Shown here piece by piece: positions 48,330 through 57,727 of a stretch of 64,000 nucleotides of DNA. Where the stretch lies: contig JAXDDX010000005.1 in the NCBI GenBank assembly GCA_034670405.1, positions 2,767,001 through 2,831,000 on the forward strand, written 5' to 3'. A program made the translations under genes and the position numbers. Position 1 is the stretch's first letter, and each line of letters starts with the position of its first letter. Origin of the DNA: Hoplostethus atlanticus (taxonomy: Eukaryota; Chordata; Actinopteri; Trachichthyiformes; Trachichthyidae). Below the pieces are notes generated by a model. That model was not told the origin of the DNA. It was given only the letters and a program-made list of their open reading frames with translations, and searched no databases.

Positions 48330-51300
48330 TTTAAAATGAACTGAATCACAAAGCAGCAGGTGTGTGTGCCCATGTGCCGTTGCATACATACATGCACGCA
48401 TGTTGGGAAAACATCAAGTTCAGTTGGAGGAATGATAGTAAGTGGTGGTTGATTTGAAGGTTCTGTGGTGTGGAGAAGAGGAAACTTTTACCCTACAGAC
48501 TCTCTCACCTAAGGGGTTGGATGATGAGATCCCATGGCTTGTAATGCTCCAAGGGTTATAATCCAAAACCATATCAGACATGAATGGTCCTGTGAATGGT
48601 GAAATTAATTTCATGAATGATGTTTGCATTGCTTTGACAATCCCATGTCTGTGTTTGTATTTATTTAGTGATTCCAGACGGTGATGACAAACTAATTTAT
48701 ACCATATAACCTTTTATATAGCCGATTGATGATTGGATTATCTATTCAACTAATCGTCCCATTTTTGTATTTATGGGTGCTATAGACTGTTTACATGTTT
48801 AGATGTTTGTCTATTGTTGTGTATGCGATACATTCCAATATGAGAATGGACTAGCCTGCTCTCAGCTGAGCACAGGGGAAGGGAGGTACTTCAACTCTTC
48901 CATTTCCAAAATGTCCATTCTCTGATGAAGGTCTGTGTGGACCGTCGGCGTATGTCGCAGGAGCGGTGTGTGGGAATTTCTTCTTTCTTAGATGCTTATT
49001 TTGACAAAACATCATATTATTATTACTTATTCAGAATGAAGCTCTTTCTCAGAAAATACCAGCTGCGTGCGTGTTTGTGTATTTGTGGGTGTGTGTCCAT
49101 GTACTTTTGCATACATACATACTTCCTGTACATGTGTAAGAAATACCTCTTACCTAGCCACAATACACCCAGTACAAAGTTGGTGTGATTATTATTAGTC
49201 TATACACACATTCTGCCCTGAGAGTCTTCAGCTCAGATATTTTGTGTGACGGTATCTACAGTCTGTATGTCTTAATGGGTGTGTTGGGAGTCCGGCCGGG
49301 CGTCAGATAGAACTCAGCGACCCGGAAAGATGAATTTAAGTCTTTAGCCGGCCAAGTGATTTCAAAGACTGCTGAACCAGGGAATTGGCCCCTCAGACTG
49401 ATGTCTCGATATGCTCATAGCTCATACAGCAGCTATCTGTGTCTGATTCATGGTAGCGTCTTGAATGAAGCAGTTTCATGGCTGCCAGTGACGGATGACG
49501 CAGGTAGGGAAGAGAGTCGGGAGCAGACGAGTTCAACTCACGGGGGCAAAATATACTGATATTTCTCTACAAACAGTGCACTACGCACATGTCGCCGCGA
49601 GGATTAGATCAGTATTGAGTTTATTATAGACAAATACCGATACAAAATACAAAACATCCCATCAAACAACAAGAGCAGTATTGTGGAGCAGGGAAAAAAA
49701 AAAAGCTACCTTGAAGAAATGTGCACAAAGCAGATGGAGAGATACACTGGGTGAAATGTTTTTGTCATCTTTGTGCTCACGTCACAATAGCTTGTGTTCA
49801 TGCTGCAAACTTGGCTACCGGGCTGAACAGAAAACCATCAAGATAGCCCTTTGTTTGGTAGTTACCCCCCCCCTAACCGAAACGCATTTCAACCGAGAGC
49901 AACGGGACAAATGAACAAGAAGCGCACGACCGAGAGGTACTTTACTATACAAAGTTACAGACTTCAAACCTTTTTTTTTTTCTCTCACCTATTCCATTGA
50001 AGAGCTCATGAACTTGCACCGATTGATTTGAAATGATGGGGGAAAAAAACACACTGATTGGAACGGTGGATCAAAGCGAGCAATCGTTTTTTAAAATATG
50101 CCTGCAGGCGCACGTATTCGAAAGACACGATATTGAATTAATTTCACATTGCACTGCACAAATGGTTTCACGCTATTCTACAGTATAGAGAAAGAAAAAA
50201 AAGATGTTCAGAGTGAAACAAATCCCTTTTCATTTCATTCAGTTTTCATTCCCTCCGAGTGCTCCTATGTGTCTCGCTAAAAGGAACGAAAGAAATCTCT
50301 TCTTCAGGCCATTTTAATAGCAAGGTGATCCGTTATACATAGAGTACACCAACTCTCTTAGGTATGGCACTTTGTCAATATATATATATACACGTTCCAT
50401 CAGTGCTCTGTGGGTTTTGCTGAGGCGATAAATCCCTTGCCCCAAAAAAAAGCCATGCACCAATGCACTTCAACCAATATCAATGAATTACCGCTTGCTG
50501 CCGCCGCAACAGTTATCTCACCCTTCAAACAACCTTCATGTCTGGGGATCGGGGATCGTACTTTTTCTGCTCATTATTATACACCGGCCGCTGAGCTTTT
50601 CACAGAATCCGCCAAGGTCACCCAATGCGATTCAGCTTTGATATGCCTTCCACTGTGAGACTAATGCCCATGCAGAATACATCACACTAGTATTTTGAAA
50701 TAACGCGCCGGGATCAAGGGTGGAGTGAATGTATCAGCACGCCGCCGCTATGATACCCCCATTCCTTATTTCTAATCTTTTAAAAATGTATCTAGATACA
50801 TCCAACTCCCTGTCTAGCAGCTAAGTTACCATGCTACCATGGCGTCTCGGATTTTGATACGCGGCTTCCGTCGGGGAGGTACGCGAACGATGCTGCAAGC
50901 AGGCAATCTGCAGGAGAAACGTTGGTAACCGCGGGGCGGTGTTATGATGCCGATTACGGATATGGTCCCACTGTTCCCCACTGTGTGATATATTTTAGCG
51001 CTTTGTCTTGACACCAATCAGAACTTGCTTGAGTCTGGTTCTGGTTTAGTGTTGAGAGCGGGTGGTTCTGGGATGCCAGAACTTAGAAATGTGATCGTCC
51101 TGGAGTTGTGGGTGTAATTCGACCAACTCAAAAGCGCGACGGGAGGATAACCCCCATCACGTACCCGTGTGTAGAGGTAAATAATGTTTCCTGTCTTTCA
51201 AATAAATTAGTCAGAATTGAGAATTGTTGCTCTACATGTGAGCGATTCATGATGAACCCCTTAACTCCCATTAGTAGGTTAAACAATGGTCAAATAAAGT

Positions 51301-51500
51301 GTATAATTTGTGCAGGCCGATATGGCAGCCCATCGGATCACATCCTACTTGGTTTCTGGCAAACGGTCTTCTCAAACAAGAAACATTTCCAGTAAGAGGA
51401 AAAAGAAAACCATTGGAGGTATAAAATTGTGTGAAGTGAACCTCTAAAATCTCCAAGGGTGAGTGAATCCATGCTGCAAATGTCAGAAACTTGGCAGCTG
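48330..51500. other. Intergenic region downstream of trhr, no gene supported
   Basis: No multi-exon gene is recognised. A short, well-initiated reading frame at 50839-50928 is the only coding-like signal and is described as a finding. The trhr 3' untranslated region must lie in the right part, but I saw no convincing minus-strand AATAAA close to the stop. Confidence 0.45.
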
Positions 51501-51530
51501 TCCTCTTTCACGCGTGACGATTTTTTTCAG

Positions 51531-51660
51531 TCAGACTTTGACGGCGCTCCCGGAAAGAGAGGGCTCCTCAAACGTCATCTTCTTGGCGGCAGGCAGGATG
51601 GCGGCGGGTAGGAACTGATTGGTCGCCGCGGTCAGCTCGTCCATCTCCGTGGTGAAGTGG
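51531..51660 (-). other. Out-of-frame continuation of the trhr C-terminal tail
   Basis: Directly beyond the trhr stop codon the adjacent frame encodes [18 protein letters not shown], later LPAAKKMTFEEPSLSG, and ends in TGA at 51531-51533. This resembles the vertebrate TRHR tail (DHFSTELDDIT followed by a LSATKVSFDD-type block). It shows that the ancestral reading frame continued here and that a single base separates it from the upstream frame. Confidence 0.85.
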
Positions 51661-53888
51661 TCAGGGGCTTTCCCCGTTGGACGTCTCCTTGATGACGCTG
51701 TAGGTGAGGGCCACGCTGCAGGACGCGGGCTTCTCCTTGCGCTGGGGGCCACAGTGGCACAGCTTCTTGAAGGCGGCGCGAAACTTCTGGGACATGGCGT
51801 TGTAGATGACCGGGTTGATGGCGCTGTTCAGGTAGATGCAGAGACGGCAGAAGAGCAGGAACCAGGTATCCAGGTAGGCCTTGTCCAGGAAGGAGTTGAC
51901 CACCACTAAGGTCCGGTAGGGCATCCAGAGTAAGGCGAAGAGGATCACGACCACAGCCAGCATCTTGGTCACCTGATGAAAAGGCAATTGTATGTTAAAA
52001 ACAAACAAGTAAGTCACAGAGAAAGATGCACTCAGTTTTTGTCCGCTAGTTAAGAAAATACTGTGAGCACAGTTGGGGAAGAATAGGTCACTGAAATCAA
52101 AAGAAGCACATGCAGGATGTATGAGCCCAGCTGTAGGTGTATGATTGGTGTACAAGCGATTATCCCAGTTTAAAGCTGCACGAAGCAACTTCGCTTGGCT
52201 CCAAATGACAGCGGGAGGAAAGTGTTTCAAAAATTGAAACTGTGAAAATTGAACTTCAATACACTTGCTCTTAATCCATATAATCCAGGATGTCGTTGGC
52301 TATGTATTGCCCAGTTTTAAACCAAGCAGTAACTACATTATTACATGCATCAGAGAAGTCCATACCTACAAGATAATGCTGTATCTTTATACCCCAGAAC
52401 CTGGCTACGCATTGCCCATGTCTACTAAACTGCTAAACAATGTCATGCAATAGAGGGCTGCATTGCAACTTTGCCAAACCATGAGATGAAAGAGAAAAGA
52501 CAACAGCAAAGACAACTGAGACAGAGGTAGGAGATTTATTTGGGTGTAAATTAGAACGTAAACCAAGCCGAGCTGTCCCTTGGAAAAACTCCTCTTGAAA
52601 AAAGGCCTCGAAAAATCCTTCGTTCATCATTTATTCAGATGCTGTGTGTCTGTTGATTAAAACGCAGCGAGGAAGACTGACAACACAGAATCCGTAAAGC
52701 ACAGCCTGACGAAGAACAGACTTGTTAATTGCAGATATAATTATGAGGCGATAACGCTGATATGAAACTTCAGATGTAATTAGACCTTATCCATAATTAT
52801 GTTGTGGGGTCTCGGCTCCAGCGAGGTGAGTCTAATTGGATTGGTTAGAGACACTTAGTCCTAGATCCTCATTACATTTTGACCTTTTGGCTAACTCAAT
52901 AAGCCAACTGGTGAGTGGCATGGATGCACATTGTCTGCAATTGTTTTTTGCTGTCCAGTCAAAAGCGTTTTGTTGTTGTGGTTGTTGTTGTGTGCTTTGG
53001 TCAGAGGCTATATGCTCACATAAGACAAAGAAAAAAAAGCCCAGATCCTTCCTCAGGTTTCCTAGCAGATGGGGAGAAAAAGCCCAAAGTCTGTTTGAGT
53101 TAGGGTTAACTGAACACACTATCCAATAGGACGTTGGAGCTCCCTCAGGCCACCACACCTCCTGTCATTCCAGAAAGCCTTCTTCCACTGATCTGATAAA
53201 AAAAACAAAAAAAACATTCACCTCTCCTATCTTACCTGCAAATCTTGTACGTAATCTTGTGTCTTTATAGTGTTATGGTCTTCTGTTCATTTCGCATTTA
53301 CTGTGCATACAAATATGAGATATGTTTTAGACCCATGACAGCACTAAAACAGAATTGGGTAGTATGAGTTTACTACAGGTGGGGTGGGCCAGTGTGTTTC
53401 ATTGTTATATCAAAGGGAAATATTCAATTCAATCTCTCTCTCTCTCTCTCTCTCTCTGTCAAGCACAAACACACACAGAGCGAGCGAGCGTGTGTGTAAA
53501 CGGCCTGGACAGCTCAGACGGTAGAGCATGAGACTCTCAGTCTCAGGGTTGTGTCTTCACTCCCCACATAATGTCAGGTACGTCACTTTGGATAAAAGTG
53601 TTCTGGACAGAGATTCATGTCATCTTTAAAAGGTGAATAAACTGTTCAAATGGGCACATGGTCCAGGGTTTGGAGCCCCAGGGGCCCAAACCAAAACAAA
53701 AAGTGTCCCTAAATAATGTTGTCACATACATACACATATAAAGAGATACCTACACTACTAAATAGATCTCCTCAAGGGCCTTTACTTGATAAATCTGCTG
53801 GTTTACCCCCTTCTGGCTCCAAGCCCTCTAATTAATGTCATAAATTGAGTGGGTAATGGTAGCTTCGCACTCCACATAAACACCCCTG

Positions 53889-53934
<46 letters not shown>

Positions 53935-54762
53935 AGTCATTACAGTCATTTTAATTAACAACAAGCTCACCTGTCTGCGGGAAGCAGCAGTCGTGCTGCT
54001 GGAGGAGTTGGTGCTGATCATCCTCCCTCCCTGGCACGTCTCCTTCTTCCACTTCTTGGTGTTTTCCTTCGGATCCGAGGGCAGCGGGTTTAAGAAAAGT
54101 ATCCTGGCTATCAGTCCGTACAGAACCGTGGCCAGCATGAGGGGCAGCACGTAAAACACGGCAAAATCCGTGAAGTAGATAGGCAGGTAGTGACTCCTAG
54201 ACACTTTGTACGCGCAGCTGACCAGGACAACGTTATCATAGACCCGCTTTGTGGTGTCCGACAGGAACAGCCACATGACGCAGTAGACGGACGTGAGAGC
54301 CCACACCAGCATGATGATTTTCTTGGCCCTGGATAAAGTGCACAGGAATTGCGCTTTGATGGGGTGGCAGATGGCGATGTAGCGCTCCACGGTGAAGGCG
54401 GTGATGGAGCAGGATGACGCGTTTATTCCCAGGTACTGGAAATAAGTTATTCCCAGGCACCCCGCGTAGCCGTACACCCACTGTCCGTACAGGGCGTCCG
54501 AGATGTTGGGCAGCCCGGCGGCCGTCAGGACCATCAGGTCAGCCGCCGCCAGGCTCACCAGGTAACAGTTCGTGGGGGTCCGCATGTGTTTGGTGGTCAG
54601 GACCACCATTATCACCATGACGTTCCCCACTATCCCCAGCCCACATATGAGAGACACCAAAAACACGCTGGCCACCTTGTATTCGACCGTGTAGTCTGTC
54701 CAGACGCCCAGTGTTTGGTTCTCCTGCACCGACGTGTCATTCTCCACAGTAATGTTATCCAT
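51661..54762 (-). CDS. trhr: Thyrotropin-releasing hormone receptor (two coding exons; tail frameshifted)
   Basis: Class A G-protein-coupled receptor for the tripeptide TRH, a plasma-membrane receptor signalling through Gq and phospholipase C. Exon 1 is 54762-53971 (264 codons: N-terminus to the start of TM6, donor GTGAGC). Exon 2 is 51972-51661 (acceptor CATCAG). The product is 367 residues with sequons at N3, N8 and N15. Family residues are in place: N47 (1.50), D75 (2.50), C102 for the ECL2 disulphide, E126-R127-Y128, the TRH-contact equivalents Y110, N114, Y283 and R307, NPVIY in TM7 and a dicysteine tail (C336, C338). The ATG has A at -3 and G at +4. The open frame stops at 51661-51663, about 43 residues short of a tail preserved in the next frame; the full form would be about 410 residues, near the family size. 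Which teleost trhr paralogue this is cannot be decided from memory. Confidence 0.95.
53433..53458. repeat. (CT)13 microsatellite in trhr intron
   Basis: Pure CT tract upstream of the SINE inside the intron. Confidence 0.9.
53501..53625 (+). mobile_element. tRNA-derived SINE in the trhr intron (antisense to the gene)
   Basis: The head 'acagctcagacggtagagca' matches a tRNA D-arm with A box. It is followed by an anticodon-like stem TGAGA..TCTCA, a decayed B box ('tgtcttcactccc') and the tail 'gtcactttggataaaagtgt', which is typical of teleost tRNA SINEs. It is not a functional tRNA: the T-arm is degenerate and the acceptor stem does not pair. It lies opposite to trhr transcription. Confidence 0.75.
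53889..53933. repeat. (CA)n microsatellite next to the trhr splice donor
   Basis: A CA/CG tract that reads as (GT)n on the trhr sense strand. It starts about 37 bases after the exon 1 donor site. Confidence 0.93.
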
Positions 54763-55539
54763 TGTGAAGGGCTAGGCTACGGTTCTGTCCTTCAAAAAAA
54801 GAAAATTCATTCCAAAAAAAACTGCAGCAACCCCCCACCCCTAAAATAAAAACTTTACTTCACCCAAAAATAACGCAGTGATACTTGCCTTTTCCTCTCC
54901 ATGAAAACCTGCCCCTCGGAAGAAGGGAATTCAAAAAGCATATTCCAAAAAACACAGATTTGAAGAGGGTGATTTTCTTTCTTGTTGGTTGAAGTTTGCA
55001 GAGAGAGGAGAGGAGGTGCTGCAGCTCCGAGCCCGGCTCCAGCCTCACTGATCAGCCTACACATGACTCTGGGAGCTCCTGTACAGCCTCCCTGCCCAGG
55101 ATAAGTGACAGGCTGACAGAGGGGGGCTTCCCAAACTTTTTTCCTCTCGGTGACCAACCCCAAATGCATATGCGTCACACCAGAGACTCCACATTGGATG
55201 AGATTTTGCCCTACGTAGCCCCGTGGTTCGATGCTGGTGCAGAATGATAGAACTGTAGTCATGGACCCCTTGAGGTTCCTGGACCCCACTTTGGGAAGCA
55301 CTAGGCTAATACACAAGGAGGGGGCAATGCAGTCAGTCATAACTGTAAGAGGCATGATGCCATTAGCCATTACAGTTTATAGCAAGCTGCATATTGCTTT
55401 ATCCGTCTTAATTATAAGAATTAATTTGCACTTCCCTAACTAAAAAGCTACAGTAATCATGTAATACATTTTAGAAGGATTCTTAAAGAAATCATGAATA
55501 AACTTACATATATATATATTAAAAAAGAGACGGATACTA

Positions 55540-55810
55540 AATCACAGAATATAATTATGAATATTCTAGGAATATTCTAGTAACGCCATAAGAAATAAAA
55601 CATATGTGTAAACTCACTATTGAGTACCCCAGGCACACTATTAGCCCACACTATGACTATTACACTGTCATAGGAATATTATATAACTATCATAGGGGAT
55701 AAAAAAACAACCCATAAAGCACTCTAAAATCACTATGGAGACCCACGGGCACTATATGAGTCCCCACAGGAATATTATAGGAATATCATAGGCGATATAA
55801 AATACCGTCA
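55540..55810 (-). repeat. Degenerate 'ggaatattatag' repeat block, left copy
   Basis: Repeated phrases such as 'aggaatattataggaatatc' and 'cataggggataaaa', with 'ctcactattgagtacccc', read on the minus strand as 'actcaatagtgagttta' and 'atcccctat'. These are also found at 62.06-62.53 kb in the opposite orientation. Non-coding. Confidence 0.55.
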
Positions 55811-56198
55811 AGCATGATAACAGCTTTCCACTCTACTGTAGGCTAAAATGATTTCCCGTATACATTTCAGTGTTAAAGGACAAGAAAAACACGTCAGGCA
55901 CTGCTTGATGTCATGTCGTCTTTATCTCAGGCGTTGCATTTCCAAAACGCTCACAGCAGGTTTTGAATTGAAAACGTTACATAAAGGACAATTGGCCTAA
56001 AATGTTTCCACTGCTCCTGATTTACTTTTTCTGCACCTCATTTAGTTCTGCAATTTAGTTCTGCGTGTTTCCATTGGAAGTGGTTGACTTCTAAACCGTG
56101 TTAAATCTACCAGGGAAATGATAAGGGTAGGATAATGAGGTTATCCACAGCTGCGCTATACAGCGACCTGGGGTGACTCTCTCCCTTGTCTCTGTCTC

Positions 56199-56201
<3 letters not shown>

Positions 56202-56239
<38 letters not shown>
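56202..56239. repeat. (CT)19 microsatellite
   Basis: Pure CT tract of about 38 bases. Confidence 0.95.
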
Positions 56240-56243
<4 letters not shown>

Positions 56244-56421
56244 TATACCTGGATCCAGATGACTGCTGATGCGTCAGGGAGAAGGAAAGGGAAATAGAGG
56301 GGTTCGCACTGTTCGGTTAGATTACAGCATTGCTATGTAGAAGGGAGGGTACCCACAGAGCTATCGCAGCACCCTTGGGTGGCGTTGCAGCGATTCACAC
56401 GTCCCCCCTGGGGGTAAAACA

Positions 56422-57719
56422 CAGTGGCGGCTGGCCAATAGAGGGCGCTAGGGCGCCGCCCCACCACTCCCCACATCCTAGACTTCATTGAATAAGACTT
56501 TAAAAATTACTTTCTGTTTTTTTTTTTTTTTTAAATGAGCGAGGTAAATATTATATAGTTAGTGAGTAGAATGTATAATCTGCAATAAAATGTAAATTAA
56601 AATTGTTCTACGTTGTCTAAAGTTACTGCTAGGTCACGTATTTCCGGCCTGGGGCGCAAAAATCTTTGCCCATTGACTCTCGTTATAAATTGTACATGCG
56701 CAGTTCGCTCCTCTCAATACAAGAGATAGGAGCTTGGTGGGGCGCAGCTTTCCTGCGCCCCACCAACGAACTGCGCATGTACAAACAGCATTTATCTGAA
56801 TGCTGCTGATTTACACACCACCAACCACTGGTTGGCAGCAGAGAGCGAGTGGCTCGTGGTACATCTGACATAAAATGCGCCAGAATGAGACAATACTCGG
56901 TCGTTTTCAAGCAGCTGGTTTAGTAGGAAGGCTTGGCTAACTGTATGTAGTGACACCAATGCTTTATTTTGCTTTCCCTGCACCCTTTTTCAAACGACAG
57001 GTCTCAGACCCAGCATGGATTCAGACAGGTTTGAATGATTTAAACCACATATCAGAAAAATCAAAAGCAAATGTTTGGGAAAGTAAACATAGCTGCTCAG
57101 CTTGATGAAGGCTACAGGACAGGGATCCGTGAGCATAATGAAGAGGTTGACAAAAACAGGCACATCCTGTCTAAAATAATAAACTGTGTCAAGTTCTGTG
57201 GTGCCATAGAGTCATTGAGAAATCTGCATCTCTCAAGGAGAGAAGGGCAACATTTATGTACAAAAAGTTGAAGCCACAAGGTGGCAAAGTCATATGGCTT
57301 TGAGCCAGTTCACTCAGCGTTTTGATGGCACTGGGTATTTCAAATGTAATACCATATTAATTTATTTTTTTCTTAAATGTTATTTTCTATTAGGTCTTAT
57401 TGTGTTCATAATTTTCTGCCATTGTCTCAGGGTTTTGTGTTGTCAGATTTCTGTTGCACTTATCGAGGCACTTTTCGGTTACTTTAGTCTTTCACCATTA
57501 CATATTGTAGTATAAAAGATAATTATTATGAAGAATTTGTACTAATTGAAGTACCTTAACTTACCTTAAGCACGTTTCATTACAACAAATGTTCATTCAG
57601 CTCAGCAAATACAAATAAAGGCCTTTTCATTTATTTAAATACACTGATGATACCTTAGTACATGTTTGTTTGATTTTTGGTATAGCCCCCCCTGGAGAAA
57701 AATGCACCAGCCGCCACTG
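56422..57719 (+). mobile_element. Internally deleted hAT transposon with intact ends and 8-bp target duplication
   Basis: Both ends carry the 13-base inverted repeat CAGTGGCGGCTGG. The element is flanked by a perfect 8-bp duplication GTAAAACA (56414-56421 and 57720-57727), the hallmark of hAT insertion. The element is 1298 bp and retains only a fragment of transposase at 57071-57271. Residual short poly-T and AT-rich sequence fills the rest. It is too short and too broken to be autonomous, so it must have moved using a transposase supplied elsewhere or have been deleted after insertion. Confidence 0.95.
57071..57271 (+). pseudogene. hAT transposase fragment (ZMYM1-like)
   Basis: The frame encodes NIAAQLDEGYRTGIREHNEE followed by NRHILSKIINCVKFCGA, which resembles the segment ahead of the RNase H-like core in ZMYM1-type hAT proteins of fish. 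After CVKFCGA the similarity stops and a short unrelated tail runs to a stop, consistent with an internal deletion. The catalytic residues and the C-terminal dimerisation region are absent. Confidence 0.75.
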
Positions 57720-57727
57720 GTAAAACA

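Larger units (their letters stand above)
54763..56413. other. trhr 5' flank and trhr-hAT intergenic region
   Basis: The first few hundred bases upstream of the trhr ATG should contain its 5' untranslated region and promoter. A possible upstream exon end (AG followed by GCAAGT, 54887-54890) and an acceptor (TTTTTTTGAAG, about 54790) are visible, but no transcript evidence exists. Beyond it lie a degenerate tandem repeat (55.54-55.81 kb) and a CT tract (56.2 kb). Confidence 0.45.

Noticed and set aside
53505-53577. tRNA gene
   Set aside because: A-box and anticodon-like stem are present, but the T-arm and acceptor stem are broken and a SINE tail follows. Called a SINE instead.
54996-55370. Overlapping 80-170 codon frames upstream of trhr
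   Set aside because: They lie in the probable trhr leader or promoter on both strands, show no family similarity and conflict with each other.
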